DNA from: Huaxiibacter chinensis
Lineage (GTDB): Bacteria > Pseudomonadota > Gammaproteobacteria > Enterobacterales > Enterobacteriaceae
DNA: 64,000 nucleotides
NCBI RefSeq assembly: GCF_022171985.1
Contig: NZ_JAJVHF010000001.1
Location: 682,001 to 746,000 of the forward strand
Reading direction: 5' to 3'
Shown here: piece by piece, positions 1 to 10,304 of the stretch
Position numbering within the stretch: position 1 is the stretch's first letter
How the letters are laid out: the number at the start of each line of letters is the position of its first letter
Notes under the pieces: generated by a model
What the model was told of the DNA's origin: nothing
Seen by the model: the letters and a program-made list of their open reading frames with translations, nothing else
The model's database searches: none
Program-made: the position numbers and the translations under genes

Positions 1-1
1 G

Positions 2-427
2 CCTGAAGCGCAGCGTCCGGTCTTCACGCAGGTCTCCTCTTTGCGCCAGGCTGCTGAAGAAGTCGACGCTATCTGGAAATTTGCCCTGACCGATGAAGAC
101 ACCACAAAACTCAATGAATTTGCCCTGCACGTGGAGCAAACGCTCGGTCTGGAGTGCGAATGGTCATGGCACGATCAGGTTGATATCGCCCGCAAAGGCA
201 ACAGTAAGGGTAAACGCCTGACGCAATTTGTCGAGTCGCAGGGCGGATCAATGCAGGATGTCATTGCCTTTGGCGATAACTACAATGACATCAGTATGCT
301 GGAAGCGGCGGGGATCGGGGTGGCAATGGGCAACGCCGATGATGCGGTAAAAGCACGCGCCAATATCGTGATTGGCGACAACACCACCGACAGCATTGCC
401 CGGTACATCTACACCCATCTGCTGTGA
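2..427 (+). CDS. ybhA: YbhA, HAD-family sugar/pyridoxal phosphate phosphatase, C-terminal part (5' truncated)
   Basis: The reading frame is open from base 2 and ends at TGA 425-427, so the gene starts outside the window. The visible part carries the C-terminal HAD (Cof-type) core: a Lys near KGKRL, then the GDNYNDISML block whose aspartates bind the Mg ion in this family, followed by GIGVAMGNADDAVKARA. In E. coli the next gene region is modC on the opposite strand, and that is what is found here; the two genes converge with no gap. YbhA dephosphorylates pyridoxal phosphate and some sugar phosphates; substrate is taken from the family, not seen. The TTG at 41 is internal and not a start. Confidence 0.9.
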   Translation, partial: PEAQRPVFTQVSSLRQAAEEVDAIWKFALTDEDTTKLNEFALHVEQTLGLECEWSWHDQVDIARKGNSKGKRLTQFVESQGGSMQDVIAFGDNYNDISMLEAAGIGVAMGNADDAVKARANIVIGDNTTDSIARYIYTHLL

Positions 428-1486
428 TCAGGTCGTAATCGAGACGCTCTTGATTTGCGCGTAGAGCCACAGGCCAGGTTTGATGCCCAACTCATCTCTG
501 GCCCAGGGGCTGATACGCGCCCACAGGGTTTTACTTCCCACGTCCAGTTGCACTTCGACCTGACCGTTGTCGTCAAAACACTGGGCTACCTTTGCGCGCA
601 GGATATTACGGATACTGGTTTGCAACGGCGGTTGCAGGACAAGCGAGACATCCGAGGCCTGAATACGGATTCGCAGCGCCGTTTGCAGCGGCTTATCAAT
701 GCGGTTAACCCACAAATGCTGGTCGCCCAGCGCCAGCGCCGTCATGGCATAGTGCGGATGATGCTCCATTATGCTGACCTTCAGAATGCTGCTCTGCTGC
801 TCTTTCGGTAGCCAGGGATGCATCACGCTGCTCCCCCAGACTTCCTCCAGATTGCCGAAGGCTTTCACGTTGCCGTTTTCCAGCACCAGCACTTTGTCGG
901 CCAGATGCAAAATCTCATCCAGAGAGTGGCTGACGTAGAGCATGGGGATATTGATTTCGCGCGCCAGCCGCTGAAGATATGGCAGCAGTTCACGTTTGCG
1001 CGGAATATCAAGAGACGCCAGCGGTTCATCCAGCAGCAAGAGGTCCGGGGCGGTTAACAGGGCGCGCCCGATTGCCACACGCTGTTTTTCTCCCCCCGAA
1101 AGGGAGGATGGCAGCCGATCCAGCAATGCCTCAATGCCCAGAAGAGAGACCAGATGATCAAAGTGCGCGCCCATGCTTTTCGCCATGCCATAGCGCAGGT
1201 TGCCGCGCACTTTGTAATGGGGAAACAGACGTGCGTCCTGGAAAACGTAACCAATGCGGCGTCTCTCCGGCGCCAGGAAGATCTTGCGGTCAACGTCCGT
1301 CAGCACGCGGTCGTTTAGCACTATGCGGCCAGTTTGAGGACGCGTGAGTCCGCTAATGGCGTTGATAAGCGACGTTTTCCCCGCCCCTGAGACACCAAAG
1401 ACAGCGGTGATGCCGCTGGCGGGAAGCGTTTCATTCAGCGTCAGGGTATGGTTACCCAGCGTTTGGGTGAAATTCAGTTCAAGCAT
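428..1486 (-). CDS. modC: Molybdate ABC transporter ATP-binding protein ModC
   Basis: 352 residues, the usual ModC length when the ATG at 1486 is used; an open frame continues 30 codons upstream but that part overlaps modB and lacks conservation. Walker [10 protein letters not shown], signature LSGGEKQR, Walker [13 protein letters not shown] and the switch HIS (YVSHSLDE) are all visible in the N-terminal domain. The C-terminal third contains the TOBE/Mop-type molybdate-binding region ([11 protein letters not shown]). It powers uptake through ModB of molybdate delivered by ModA. It is the last gene of modABC, starting 2 nt after the modB stop, so translation is probably coupled. Confidence 0.97.
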   Translation of the reverse strand: MLELNFTQTLGNHTLTLNETLPASGITAVFGVSGAGKTSLINAISGLTRPQTGRIVLNDRVLTDVDRKIFLAPERRRIGYVFQDARLFPHYKVRGNLRYGMAKSMGAHFDHLVSLLGIEALLDRLPSSLSGGEKQRVAIGRALLTAPDLLLLDEPLASLDIPRKRELLPYLQRLAREINIPMLYVSHSLDEILHLADKVLVLENGNVKAFGNLEEVWGSSVMHPWLPKEQQSSILKVSIMEHHPHYAMTALALGDQHLWVNRIDKPLQTALRIRIQASDVSLVLQPPLQTSIRNILRAKVAQCFDDNGQVEVQLDVGSKTLWARISPWARDELGIKPGLWLYAQIKSVSITT

Positions 1487-1488
1487 GA

Positions 1489-2178
1489 TTATTTCCCCAT
1501 CCGCTCGCGGCTCACGCGCGCCAGCCATTCTGAAATGAGCAGCGACACCAGGGCCAGCACAATCGAGATGATGCACAACCGCGCGGCAGCACCTTCGCCG
1601 CCGGGGGTCTGGATCAGGGTGTACATCGCCGAGGGCAGGGTTCGCGTTTCACCGGGTATGTTTGAGACAAAGGTAATAGTGGCGCCAAACTCCCCCAGCG
1701 AACGGGCGAAGGCCAGGACCGTCCCCACAATGATGCCGGGCAGCGTCAGCGGTAAGGTGATGGTCATAAAGACGCGCCAGCGACCCGCACCCAGCGTACG
1801 CGCCGCCTGCTCCAGCCGGATATCGACGCCTTCCAGCGCCAGGCGAATGGCACGCACCATCAGGGGAAAGGACATGACCGCCGCAGCTAACACCGCGCCG
1901 CGCCAGCTAAACGCAAACGTCAGGCCAAACCAGTCGTATAACCACTGGCCGATAAAGCCGCGACGCCCCATGGCAATCAGTAATAAATAGCCCACCACGA
2001 CAGGCGGTAAGACGAGAGGAAGGTGAAGCACGCTGTCGAGCAACGCCTTGCCGGGAAACCGGCAGCGAACCAGTAACCAGGCAAAGAAGATCCCAAAAGG
2101 CAAACTGAACACCACTGCCAGGGAAGAGACTTTAAGGCTCAGCAGAACAGCCTGCCATTCAGGATCCGTCAATATCAT
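1489..2178 (-). CDS. modB: Molybdate ABC transporter permease ModB
   Basis: 229 residues, same length as E. coli ModB. Hydrophobic throughout with five or so membrane segments, and the permease EAA-type loop ([16 protein letters not shown]) that contacts the ATPase. Starts with ATG overlapping the modA stop by 4 nt (ATGA), the typical coupled arrangement. It forms the inner-membrane channel for molybdate in ModAB2C2. Confidence 0.97.
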   Translation of the reverse strand: MILTDPEWQAVLLSLKVSSLAVVFSLPFGIFFAWLLVRCRFPGKALLDSVLHLPLVLPPVVVGYLLLIAMGRRGFIGQWLYDWFGLTFAFSWRGAVLAAAVMSFPLMVRAIRLALEGVDIRLEQAARTLGAGRWRVFMTITLPLTLPGIIVGTVLAFARSLGEFGATITFVSNIPGETRTLPSAMYTLIQTPGGEGAAARLCIISIVLALVSLLISEWLARVSRERMGK

Positions 2179-2951
2179 TCGTGAGTCGTAAATCCATATC
2201 GTTTAAAGATTGCCGACGCTTCTGGCCCCTTCAGGTAGTCATAGAAGGCGCTGACCGTCGCATTTTTGTGTCCATCAACAATGGCCGCCGGGTATTCCAC
2301 TTTCTTGTGGGAGTCTTCCGGGAAGGTGCCAACCACTTTGACCCCTTTCCCGGCGACGGCGTCGGAACCGTAAACAATGCCCAGCGGGGCTTCGTTACGT
2401 TCCACCAGCGCCAGTGCGCCGCGTACGTCTTCCGCCGGCGCCAGTTTTGCCGACAATGTATCCCAGGCACCCAGTTTTTGCAGCGCTTCTTTGGCATAGA
2501 TCCCGGCGGGAACATGTTCCGGATCGCCCACCGCCAGACGTCCGCCGTTGAGCAGGCTTGCCCATTGCGTCTCTTTACTGATGGTTACATCGCCCTGCGT
2601 GCCGGTTTTTGGCGCCACCAGCACAAGACTGTTACCCAACAACGTGGCGCGCGTCGCCGTATCAATCGCTTTTTTATCGGCCGCGTAATCCATCCATTTC
2701 TGATCGGCAGAGATGAACAGGTCAGCCGGCGCACCCGCCTCTATCTGGCGAGCCAGCGTCGACGAAGAGGCAAAAGAGGAGACCACGTCGACGTTGTGCT
2801 CTTTTTTATACTGTGCAGCAATATCCTGCATGGCGTTCGTCAGCGATGCAGCAGCAAAAACGGTAATTTTGCCTTCGTCAGCCAGCGCCTGCCCGGTGAG
2901 CATCAGCGTCAGCATCGCCCCTGCGAAAAAACGTAATCCAGTACGTGTCAT
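2175..2951 (-). CDS. modA: Periplasmic molybdate-binding protein ModA
   Basis: 258 residues. A Sec signal peptide is visible (basic MTRTGLR, hydrophobic core, cleavage likely after GQALA), followed by ITVFAAASLTNAM, the oxyanion-binding serine region of the family, and SSSTLARQIEAGAPADLF. First gene of modABC; the ModE operator lies 20-43 nt upstream of its start, consistent with repression when molybdate is plentiful. Confidence 0.97.
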   Translation of the reverse strand: MTRTGLRFFAGAMLTLMLTGQALADEGKITVFAAASLTNAMQDIAAQYKKEHNVDVVSSFASSSTLARQIEAGAPADLFISADQKWMDYAADKKAIDTATRATLLGNSLVLVAPKTGTQGDVTISKETQWASLLNGGRLAVGDPEHVPAGIYAKEALQKLGAWDTLSAKLAPAEDVRGALALVERNEAPLGIVYGSDAVAGKGVKVVGTFPEDSHKKVEYPAAIVDGHKNATVSAFYDYLKGPEASAIFKRYGFTTHE

Positions 2952-2970
2952 GGGTAACCTCTTTGAGTTT

Positions 2971-2994
2971 CGTTATATATTTATAAATATAACG
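2971..2994. promoter_or_regulatory. ModE operator of modABC
   Basis: Perfect 8-bp inverted repeat CGTTATAT / ATATAACG separated by an AT-only 8-bp spacer. It matches the known TATA-rich ModE site and sits just upstream of modA, while the modE gene itself is at 3409. ModE-molybdate would bind here and block modABC transcription. Confidence 0.85.
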
Positions 2995-3094
2995 ATATCA
3001 CCGGGGAGATCCTAGCGTTAAATCGTACCGATTAATGAGTAAAGCGCACGGCGAATGGAATAAATATCGGCGGGAATGGCGAAAACTTAAGAGC

Positions 3095-3121
3095 AAAACG
3101 CCCGGGCAGGCCGGGCGTTTT
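3095..3121 (-). terminator. Rho-independent terminator after acrZ
   Basis: Perfect 11-bp arms AAAACGCCCGG / CCGGGCGTTTT with a 5-base loop, located 8 bases past the acrZ stop. The U-rich arm serves the minus strand. Confidence 0.8.
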
Positions 3122-3129
3122 GACGGAAA

Positions 3130-3279
3130 TCAATGCTGCTTTTTAGGCTGGTCCCGGTGACCAATGTTCGAAAACAGGTTGAACACTTCACCCAAACCGT
3201 AGATGGCACCGAGGATGATGGCCATCACTACGGGTACCATGATCACGGCGAATACCAGACTTTTCAACAACTCTAACAT
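3130..3279 (-). CDS. acrZ: AcrZ, small membrane partner of the AcrB multidrug efflux pump
   Basis: 49 codons, exactly the length of E. coli AcrZ, starting [10 protein letters not shown] and ending HRDQPKKQH. One long hydrophobic helix (residues about 7-29) followed by a charged tail. The protein lies in the inner membrane groove of AcrB and changes the range of drugs exported. In E. coli it sits between modA and modE, as here. The ATG is preceded by GGAGAAAACC, a good ribosome-binding site, and a terminator follows. Confidence 0.95.
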   Translation of the reverse strand: MLELLKSLVFAVIMVPVVMAIILGAIYGLGEVFNLFSNIGHRDQPKKQH

Positions 3280-3408
3280 GGTTTTCTCCAGACAATGTGA
3301 ATAGCGTATTCTACCCTTAAAAGAGAGAAAAACATCCCCTTTTGTGCGGTGCCCTTTGCGCCGGAAGGCATTTGGGTCACAATACCCTTTTTGCCAGGAC
3401 TCCGTGCT

Positions 3409-4197
3409 ATGCAGGCCGAAATTCTCCTTACCTTACGACTTCAGCAGAAACTTTTCGCCGATCCGCGCCGTATCGCCCTGCTTAAACAGATAGAACAAAC
3501 GGGCTCAATTAGCCAGGGCGCCAAAAACGCCGGTATCAGTTACAAAAGCGCCTGGGATGCCATCAACGAGATGAACACCCTGAGCGAACAAACGCTGGTC
3601 GACAGAGCCACAGGCGGCAAAGGGGGCGGCGGTGCGCTACTCACCCGGTATGGCCAGCGTCTGATTCAGCTTTACGATTTGCTGGCACAGATTCAGCAAA
3701 AAGCCTTTGATGTCTTAAGCGACGACGATGCCCTGCCGCTGGACAGCCTGCTGGCGGCCATCTCCCGCTTTTCACTTCAGACCAGCGCACGCAATCAGTG
3801 GTTCGGCACGGTGACCGCCCGCGATCGCGATACCGTGCAGCAACACGTCGATATTCTTCTGGCGGATGGCGCCACGCGCCTGAAAGTGGCCCTCACGGCG
3901 CAAAGTGGCGAACGCCTGGGGCTGGACGAAGGCAAAGAGGTGCTGGTGCTGTTAAAAGCGCCGTGGGTCAATATTACGCGTGACGCGAAACGTGCCAAAG
4001 AGGCAGACAACCAGTTACAGGGAACCATTACCCACATCTCACGCGGAGACGAGCAGTGCGAAGTGTTGATGACTCTGCCCGACGGCCAGACGCTATGCGC
4101 CACAATTCCGTTAGCCGATGCTACCGACTTAGAAGAAGGTGCGGACGTCACGGCATATTTTAACGCTGACCGCGTCATTATCGCCACGTTGTGCTAA
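3409..4197 (+). CDS. modE: Molybdate-responsive transcriptional regulator ModE
   Basis: 262 residues from the ATG at 3409, the E. coli length; an in-frame upstream ATG at 3349 would add 20 unconserved residues. N-terminal winged helix-turn-helix of the LysR-like ModE type ([24 protein letters not shown]), the loop TGGKGGGGA, then two Mop domains ([11 protein letters not shown]... and the GTITHISRG region) that bind molybdate. It represses modABC through the operator at 2971-2994 and activates molybdenum enzyme genes. It is divergent from modABC/acrZ and followed by modF. Confidence 0.97.
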   Translation: MQAEILLTLRLQQKLFADPRRIALLKQIEQTGSISQGAKNAGISYKSAWDAINEMNTLSEQTLVDRATGGKGGGGALLTRYGQRLIQLYDLLAQIQQKAFDVLSDDDALPLDSLLAAISRFSLQTSARNQWFGTVTARDRDTVQQHVDILLADGATRLKVALTAQSGERLGLDEGKEVLVLLKAPWVNITRDAKRAKEADNQLQGTITHISRGDEQCEVLMTLPDGQTLCATIPLADATDLEEGADVTAYFNADRVIIATLC

Positions 4198-4264
4198 GTC
4201 CATTGACAAACGCGCCGCCAGTGAGTATCCCTGAGAACTATTGCTGCAAAAAACGGGATAACTC

Positions 4265-5737
4265 ATGTCATCATTGCATATTTCGCAAGGCACGTTTCGT
4301 CTTAGCGATACCCACATCTTAACCCTGCCGGACTTAACCCTGCGCGCTGGCGAAAGCTGGGCGTTTGTCGGCACCAACGGCAGCGGGAAATCTGCGCTGG
4401 CGCGCGCCCTGTCCGGTGAACTGACTCAGCTTAAAGGCGAGCGCCACAGTACCTTTACCCGCGTGACGCGCCTCTCCTTTGAACAGCTGCAAAAGCTGGT
4501 CAGCGACGAGTGGCAGCGCAACAACACCGATCTGCTCAGCCCCGGTGAAGAGGATACGGGCCGCACCACCGCCGAAATTATTCAGGACGAGGTGAAAGAC
4601 AGCGACCGCTGCCAGCAGCTGGCCGAACAGTTTGGTATTACCGGTCTGCTTGAACGGCGCTTCAAATACCTCTCGACGGGTGAAACACGCAAAACTTTGC
4701 TGTGCCAGGCGCTGATGAGTGAGCCAGACCTGCTGATTCTGGATGAGCCCTTTGACGGGCTGGACGTGCATTCCCGTGAGCAGCTGGCCCTCCTGCTGGA
4801 AACGCTCAACCGACAGGGCTATACCCTTGTGCTGGTGCTTAACCGCTTTGATGAAATTCCCTCTTTTGTTCAGTACGCCGGTGTTCTTGCCGATTGCGCA
4901 CTGACTGAAACAGGCGAAAAGAGCGCCTTATTACAGCAGGCGCTGATTGCCCAGCTGGCGCACAGCGAAAAGCTGGACGGTATTCGTCTTCCCGAGCCGG
5001 ACGTGCCCTCCGCCCGCCACGGGCTGGTCAGCGGTCAGCCGTTGATCGTGCTAAATAATGGCCAGGTCGCCTATAACGATCGCCCTATTCTCAATCAACT
5101 TAGCTGGACGGTGCAGCCGGGTGAGCACTGGCAAATTACGGGACCAAACGGCGCCGGTAAATCGACGCTGCTGAGCCTGATTACCGGCGACCATCCGCAA
5201 GGATACAGTAATGATTTGACCCTGTTTCACCGCCGCCGCGGCAGCGGTGAAACCATCTGGGATATTAAAAAACATATCGGCTACGTGAGCAGCAGCCTGC
5301 ATCTGGATTACCGCGTCAGCACATCAGTGCGTAACGTTATTTTGTCGGGTTATTTCGATTCCATTGGTATTTATCAGGCGGTATCTGACAGGCAGCACAA
5401 ACTTGTGCAGCAGTGGCTGGATATACTGGGCTTTGACAACCGCCTTGCCGATGCGCCGTTTCATGGTCTCTCCTGGGGGCAACAACGTCTTGCGCTGATT
5501 GTGCGCGCCCTGGTTAAACACCCCACGCTGTTGATTCTGGACGAACCGTTGCAGGGGCTGGATCCGCTAAACCGTCAGCTGATCCGCCGCTTTGTAGACG
5601 TGCTGATTGGCGAAGGTGAAACACAGCTGCTGTTTGTTTCACACCATGCCGAAGATGCGCCTTCCTGCATCACGCACCGACTGGCGTTCGTGCCTGAAGG
5701 TGAAGGCTACCGCTACCTGCTGAGCAAAATTGAATAA
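4265..5737 (+). CDS. modF: ModF, tandem ABC ATPase of the molybdate region (photorepair PhrA-like)
   Basis: 490 residues, the E. coli length. Two ABC cassettes in one chain: Walker A GTNGSGKSA near residue 38 and GPNGAGKST near residue 295; Walker B LLILDEPFDGLD and LLILDEPLQGLD; signature-like LSTGETRK and LSWGQQRL. There is no membrane domain. The role is poorly defined; it is co-transcribed with modE, which points to molybdenum metabolism, but it is not needed for transport. 67 nt after modE, followed by its own terminator. Confidence 0.93.
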   Translation: MSSLHISQGTFRLSDTHILTLPDLTLRAGESWAFVGTNGSGKSALARALSGELTQLKGERHSTFTRVTRLSFEQLQKLVSDEWQRNNTDLLSPGEEDTGRTTAEIIQDEVKDSDRCQQLAEQFGITGLLERRFKYLSTGETRKTLLCQALMSEPDLLILDEPFDGLDVHSREQLALLLETLNRQGYTLVLVLNRFDEIPSFVQYAGVLADCALTETGEKSALLQQALIAQLAHSEKLDGIRLPEPDVPSARHGLVSGQPLIVLNNGQVAYNDRPILNQLSWTVQPGEHWQITGPNGAGKSTLLSLITGDHPQGYSNDLTLFHRRRGSGETIWDIKKHIGYVSSSLHLDYRVSTSVRNVILSGYFDSIGIYQAVSDRQHKLVQQWLDILGFDNRLADAPFHGLSWGQQRLALIVRALVKHPTLLILDEPLQGLDPLNRQLIRRFVDVLIGEGETQLLFVSHHAEDAPSCITHRLAFVPEGEGYRYLLSKIE

Positions 5738-5742
5738 CCCTT

Positions 5743-5763
5743 CGGGGCTGCGGCCCCGTTTTT
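5743..5763 (+). terminator. Terminator after modF
   Basis: Stem CGGGGC/GCCCCG with a 4-base loop followed by five T residues, starting 6 nt after the modF stop. Confidence 0.8.
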
Positions 5764-5842
5764 CAGATAACCTGCATCAATACATCCCTATCTCTTTGAT
5801 TTAGAATAGGCTAACCACGGCAAAAAAGGGTGTCCTGTCTGA

Positions 5843-5858
5843 GTGTAAACGATTCCAC
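5843..5858. promoter_or_regulatory. External GalR/GalS operator (OE) of the gal operon
   Basis: GTGTAAACGATTCCAC is the 16-bp E. coli gal external operator. With the internal operator in galE it allows the GalR-dependent repression loop known from E. coli. Confidence 0.9.
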
Positions 5859-5861
5859 TAT

Positions 5862-5877
5862 TTTATCCCATGTCACA
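5862..5877. promoter_or_regulatory. CRP site of the gal promoter
   Basis: The half site TCACA at 5873-5877 is clear; the other half (TTTAT, 6 bases away) is weak, as in E. coli gal. It lies between the external operator and the -10 elements, as expected for the cAMP-CRP site that favours galP1 over galP2. Confidence 0.7.
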
Positions 5878-5893
5878 CTTTTCGCGTCTCTGA

Positions 5894-5904
5894 TATGCTA
5901 TGTT
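5894..5904 (+). promoter_or_regulatory. Overlapping galP2 and galP1 -10 elements
   Basis: TATGCT at 5894-5899 and TATGTT at 5899-5904 occupy the positions of the P2 and P1 -10 hexamers of the E. coli gal promoters, 5 bp apart. There is no good -35, in line with CRP/extended -10 dependence. Confidence 0.75.
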
Positions 5905-5936
5905 TATTACATACCATAAGCCTAATGGAGCGAAAC

Positions 5937-6953
5937 ATGCGAGTTCTGGTAACAGGTGGTAGCGGTTACATAGGAAGTCATACCTGTGTGCAACTGCTGC
6001 AAAATGGGCATGATGTCATCATCCTCGACAATCTTTGCAACAGTAAGCGCAGCGTCCTCTCTGTGATTGAACGCCTGGGCGGTAAGCAACCTACGTTTGT
6101 AGAGGGCGATATCCGCAACGAAGCGTTAATGACCGAAATTCTGCACGACCATGCTATCGATACGGTGATCCACTTTGCTGGACTAAAAGCGGTCGGTGAA
6201 TCCGTGGCAAAACCGCTCGAATACTACGATAACAACGTTAACGGTACGCTGCGTTTAATCTCGGCGATGCGTGCTGCGAACGTGAAAAACTTTATCTTTA
6301 GCTCCTCCGCCACGGTTTACGGCGATCAGCCTAAAATTCCATACGTTGAAAGCTTCCCGACCGGTACGCCACAAAGCCCCTACGGCAAAAGTAAACTGAT
6401 GGTCGAGCAAATCCTCGCGGACTTGCAAAAAGCCCAGCCTGACTGGAGCATTGCCCTGCTGCGCTATTTCAACCCGGTAGGCGCACATCCGTCGGGCGAT
6501 ATGGGCGAAGATCCTCAGGGCATCCCGAATAACCTGATGCCTTACATTGCGCAGGTGGCGGTGGGCCGTCGCGACTCTCTGGCCATTTTTGGCAATGATT
6601 ACCCGACAGAAGACGGTACGGGCGTGCGCGACTATATCCACGTGATGGACCTTGCTGATGGTCACGTTGCCGCCATGCAGCAGCTGGCGGGTAAGCCTGG
6701 CGTGCATATCTATAATCTGGGTGCGGGCGTTGGCAGCAGCGTGCTGGATGTCGTGAATGCGTTCAGTAAAGCGTGTGGCAAACCGGTGAAGTATCACTTT
6801 GCCCCACGTCGCGACGGCGATCTTCCCGCTTACTGGGCAGATGCAACCAAAGCCGATAAAGAGCTTAACTGGCGCGTGACCCGCACGCTGGATGAAATGG
6901 CACAAGATACCTGGCACTGGCAGTCACGCCATCCGCAAGGCTATCCCGACTAA
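5937..6953 (+). CDS. galE: UDP-glucose 4-epimerase GalE
   Basis: 338 residues from the ATG at 5937 (ribosome site TGGAG just upstream); a 14-codon upstream extension is the leader. N-terminal Rossmann motif GGSGYIGSH binds NAD; SSSATVYG and YGKSK give the Ser/Tyr/Lys catalytic set of short-chain dehydrogenases. Interconverts UDP-galactose and UDP-glucose in the cytosol and supplies UDP-galactose for envelope polysaccharide. First gene of galETKM. Confidence 0.98.
   Translation: MRVLVTGGSGYIGSHTCVQLLQNGHDVIILDNLCNSKRSVLSVIERLGGKQPTFVEGDIRNEALMTEILHDHAIDTVIHFAGLKAVGESVAKPLEYYDNNVNGTLRLISAMRAANVKNFIFSSSATVYGDQPKIPYVESFPTGTPQSPYGKSKLMVEQILADLQKAQPDWSIALLRYFNPVGAHPSGDMGEDPQGIPNNLMPYIAQVAVGRRDSLAIFGNDYPTEDGTGVRDYIHVMDLADGHVAAMQQLAGKPGVHIYNLGAGVGSSVLDVVNAFSKACGKPVKYHFAPRRDGDLPAYWADATKADKELNWRVTRTLDEMAQDTWHWQSRHPQGYPD
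5956..5971. promoter_or_regulatory. Internal GalR/GalS operator (OI) inside galE
   Basis: GTGGTAGCGGTTACAT, the E. coli internal operator, lies in the codons for the GGSGYIG loop of GalE, 113 bp from the external operator. The coding constraint and operator coincide. Confidence 0.88.
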
Positions 6954-6962
6954 GGATCAGTG

Positions 6963-8009
6963 ATGACGCAATTCAACCCCGTCGATCATCCGCATCGGCG
7001 TTATAACCCGTTAACCGGGCAATGGATTCTGGTTTCTCCGCATCGCGCGAAGCGGCCCTGGCAAGGAGCGCAAGAAACGCCTGCTCAGCAGACCCTTCCC
7101 GCGCACGACCCCGACTGTTTCCTCTGTCCGGGCAATACCCGTGTGACCGGTGATAAAAATCCGGATTATCAAAGCACCTACGTGTTTACCAACGATTTTG
7201 CGGCCCTGATGACCGATACGCCTGACGCGCCGGAAAATGACGATCCGCTGATGCGTTGTGAAAGCGCGCGCGGCACGAGCCGGGTTATCTGCTTCTCACC
7301 GGATCACAGCAAAACGCTGCCTGAGCTGAGCGTCGATGCGCTTAAAGAGGTGGTCAACACCTGGCAGGCGCAAACGGCAGAGCTGGGCCAGACCTATCCG
7401 TGGGTGCAGGTTTTTGAAAATAAAGGTGCGGCCATGGGCTGTTCCAACCCGCATCCGCACGGTCAGGTTTGGGCTAACAGCTTCATACCAAATGAAGTAG
7501 AGCGTGAAGACCGACTGCAAAAAGCCTATTACGCGGAGCACCAGTCGCCCCTGTTGGTCGATTATGTCAAACGCGAAATGGCAGACGGCAGCCGTACCGT
7601 CGTCGAGACTGAACACTGGCTGGCGGTGGTGCCGTACTGGGCGGCGTGGCCGTTTGAAACGCTCCTGCTGCCTAAAGCCGCCGTGCAACGCATCACCGAT
7701 CTGACAGATGCGCAGCGCGACGACTTAGCGCTGGCGTTAAAAAAACTTACCAGCCGCTATGACAACCTCTTCCAGTGCTCCTTCCCCTATTCTATGGGCT
7801 GGCACGGCGCGCCGTTTAACGGGGAAGAGAACGCGCACTGGCAGCTGCATGCCCATTTCTATCCGCCATTGCTGCGTTCCGCAACGGTGCGTAAATTTAT
7901 GGTGGGCTATGAAATGCTGGCAGAAACCCAGCGTGACCTGACGGCTGAGCAAGCCGCAGAGCGTCTGCGCGCTGTCAGCGACGTCCACTACCGCGAATCA
8001 GGAGTTTAA
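6963..8009 (+). CDS. galT: Galactose-1-phosphate uridylyltransferase GalT
   Basis: 348 residues starting at the second of two adjacent possible starts (GTG 6960, ATG 6963); the ATG is 7 nt from AAGGA and matches the E. coli N terminus [15 protein letters not shown]. The active-site triad HPHGQ is at about residue 164-168 and a zinc-binding set (CFLC near residue 52) is present. Transfers UMP from UDP-glucose to galactose-1-phosphate through a uridylyl-histidine. Confidence 0.98.
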   Translation: MTQFNPVDHPHRRYNPLTGQWILVSPHRAKRPWQGAQETPAQQTLPAHDPDCFLCPGNTRVTGDKNPDYQSTYVFTNDFAALMTDTPDAPENDDPLMRCESARGTSRVICFSPDHSKTLPELSVDALKEVVNTWQAQTAELGQTYPWVQVFENKGAAMGCSNPHPHGQVWANSFIPNEVEREDRLQKAYYAEHQSPLLVDYVKREMADGSRTVVETEHWLAVVPYWAAWPFETLLLPKAAVQRITDLTDAQRDDLALALKKLTSRYDNLFQCSFPYSMGWHGAPFNGEENAHWQLHAHFYPPLLRSATVRKFMVGYEMLAETQRDLTAEQAAERLRAVSDVHYRESGV

Positions 8010-8013
8010 AAAC

Positions 8014-9162
8014 ATGAGTTTGAAAGAAAAAACACAATCCCTGTTTGCTGAAAAATTCGGCTACCCTGCCACCCACGCGATTCAGGCGCCCGGCCGCGTG
8101 AATCTGATTGGTGAACATACCGACTACAACGATGGTTTTGTTCTGCCCTGCGCCATTGATTACCAGACCGTCATCAGCTGTGCGAAACGCGATGACCGTC
8201 AGGTACGCGTGATTGCCGCCGACTATGACAATCAAACTGACACATTCTCTCTGGATGCGCCGATTGTCGCGCACGAGTCGCAGCAGTGGTCAAACTATGT
8301 GCGTGGCGTGGTGAAACACCTGCAAAATCGCGACAAAAGCTTTGGGGGCGCCGATCTGGTGATCAGCGGCAATGTTCCACAGGGGGCCGGTTTAAGTTCG
8401 TCCGCCTCTCTGGAAGTGGCGGTCGGAACGGTTTTCCAGCAACTTTATCACCTGTCGCTGGACGGCGCGCAAATTGCGCTGAACGGACAGGAAGCGGAAA
8501 ACCAGTTTGTCGGCTGTAACTGCGGGATTATGGATCAGCTGATCTCGGCGCTCGGTAAGAAAGATCACGCCCTGCTGATCGACTGCCGTACGCTGGGAAC
8601 AAAAGCGGTCTCCGTACCGAAAGGGGCGGCGGTGGTCATCATCAACAGCAACTTTAAGCGGACGCTGGTCGGCAGTGAATACAATACCCGTCGTGAACAG
8701 TGCGAAACCGGCGCGCGATTCTTCCAGCAACCGGCCTTACGCGATGTCACCCTCGACGAATTCAACAAAGTGGCTCACGAGCTGGACCCGGTGGTCGCAA
8801 AACGCGTTCGCCATGTCCTGACCGAAAATGCCCGCACCGTTGAAGCCGCCTCCGCACTGGAGCACGGCGATCTGAAACGGATGGGTGAGCTGATGGCAGA
8901 GTCTCACGCTTCGATGCGCGATGACTTTGAAATCACCGTGCCGCAAATCGATACGCTGGTCGAGATCGTGAAAGCGACGATTGGCCATGAAGGCGGCGTG
9001 CGCATGACCGGCGGCGGCTTTGGCGGCTGTATCGTCGCACTGATTCCCGAGTCGCTGGTTCCTGCTGTACAGGATGCCGTTGAGAAACAGTACGAAGCGA
9101 AAACGGGCATCAAGGAAACCTTTTACGTGTGCAAACCTTCACAAGGAGCGGGTCAGTGCTAA
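8014..9162 (+). CDS. galK: Galactokinase GalK
   Basis: 382 residues, the E. coli length. Galactokinase signature [19 protein letters not shown] near residue 28, the GHMP ATP-binding loop [14 protein letters not shown] near 124 and the third motif MTGGGFGGC near 334. Phosphorylates galactose with ATP. Begins 4 nt after galT with AGGAG upstream. Confidence 0.98.
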   Translation: MSLKEKTQSLFAEKFGYPATHAIQAPGRVNLIGEHTDYNDGFVLPCAIDYQTVISCAKRDDRQVRVIAADYDNQTDTFSLDAPIVAHESQQWSNYVRGVVKHLQNRDKSFGGADLVISGNVPQGAGLSSSASLEVAVGTVFQQLYHLSLDGAQIALNGQEAENQFVGCNCGIMDQLISALGKKDHALLIDCRTLGTKAVSVPKGAAVVIINSNFKRTLVGSEYNTRREQCETGARFFQQPALRDVTLDEFNKVAHELDPVVAKRVRHVLTENARTVEAASALEHGDLKRMGELMAESHASMRDDFEITVPQIDTLVEIVKATIGHEGGVRMTGGGFGGCIVALIPESLVPAVQDAVEKQYEAKTGIKETFYVCKPSQGAGQC

Positions 9163-10196
9163 ACGAAACGCCAACTCTCGCCGCGGATGGTCTGCCGTAC
9201 CGTCTGCTCACCCTGCGTAATCCGGCCGGGATGGTTGTTACGGTCATGGACTGGGGCGCTACCCTGCTCTCCGCCCGCGTCCCGATGCCTGACGGCAGCG
9301 TTCGGGAAACCTTGCTTGGCTGCGCCTCGCCTGAACAGTATCCCCAGCAGGAGGCGTTTCTCGGCGCCTCGGTGGGACGTTATGCCAATCGCATCGCCAA
9401 AAGCCAGTTTGAGCTCGACGGCAAGCACTACACGCTGTTGCCAAGCCAGGGCGAAAACCAGCTTCACGGTGGGCCAGACGGTTTTGATAAGCGCCGCTGG
9501 CGTATCGTTCAGCAGAATGACAGCGAAGTGTTGTTTGCCATTGAGTCACATGATGGCGACCAGGGCTTCCCGGGAAATCTCTCTGCAACGGCACGTTTTA
9601 CCCTGACCGACGATAATCGTATTGCCATTGAGTATCGCGCCACCGTCGATAAGCCTTGCCCGGTGAATCTGACCAATCATGCTTACTTTAATCTCGACGG
9701 CAATCGCTGCGACGTGCGTCAGCATAAGCTGCAAATTTTGGCCGATGCGTATCTTCCCGTTGATGAAACGGGCATCCCTTATCAGGGTCTCAAGTCGGTG
9801 AACGGCAACAGCTTTGATTTCCGCGAGGTGAAAACCATTGCTCAGGATTTCCTGAGCGATGACGATCAGCGCAAGATGAAAGGCTATGATCACGCGTTCC
9901 TCCTGCAGGCAAAAGGCGATCTTTCAGCGCCTGCGGCACAGCTCTGGTCAGCGGATGAAAAGCTGCAAATGACGGTCTACACCACTGCGCCTGCGCTGCA
10001 ATTTTACTCCGGGAACTATCTGGGCGGCACGCTCGCGCGCGAGCATGACGAGTACAGCGACTGGCAAGGCCTGGCGCTGGAAAGCGAGTTTTTACCCGAC
10101 AGCCCAAACCACACCGACTGGCCCCAGCCAGACTGTGTGCTGCGTCCTGGTGAAGAGTATGTGAGCGTAACCCACTACCACTTTATCCCCGCCTGA
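9156..10196 (+). CDS. galM: Aldose 1-epimerase (galactose mutarotase) GalM
   Basis: 346 residues from a GTG at 9156, which overlaps the last 7 nt of galK and follows AAGGAGCG at 9143-9150; this gives the usual length and N terminus (LNETPTLA). Conserved [10 protein letters not shown] with the catalytic His and a late catalytic Glu in [14 protein letters not shown]. Interconverts alpha and beta anomers so that galactose enters GalK. Last gene of galETKM. Confidence 0.97.
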   Translation: MLNETPTLAADGLPYRLLTLRNPAGMVVTVMDWGATLLSARVPMPDGSVRETLLGCASPEQYPQQEAFLGASVGRYANRIAKSQFELDGKHYTLLPSQGENQLHGGPDGFDKRRWRIVQQNDSEVLFAIESHDGDQGFPGNLSATARFTLTDDNRIAIEYRATVDKPCPVNLTNHAYFNLDGNRCDVRQHKLQILADAYLPVDETGIPYQGLKSVNGNSFDFREVKTIAQDFLSDDDQRKMKGYDHAFLLQAKGDLSAPAAQLWSADEKLQMTVYTTAPALQFYSGNYLGGTLAREHDEYSDWQGLALESEFLPDSPNHTDWPQPDCVLRPGEEYVSVTHYHFIPA

Positions 10197-10206
10197 AAAT
10201 AACCAT

Positions 10207-10232
10207 TGCGCCCACCGTTTACGGCGGGCGCA
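10207..10232. terminator. Stem-loop after galM (possible terminator)
   Basis: GCGCCC-A-CCG / CGG-C-GGGCGC forms a strong stem with a TTTA loop, 10 nt after the galM stop and about 70 nt after which the next gene's end is reached on the other strand. No clear T run follows on either strand, so it may be a stabilising 3' end instead of an intrinsic terminator. Confidence 0.45.
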
Positions 10233-10304
10233 CTTACCATAATCGAGAGCGTATCCTCCGGCATGAGTGCCAGACTATCCTCAATCCGCCTCTTCAACTT
10301 CCTG

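Noticed and set aside
1487-1576. 30-codon N-terminal extension of modC
   Set aside because: It overlaps modB out of frame; the ATG at 1486 gives the standard 352 residues.
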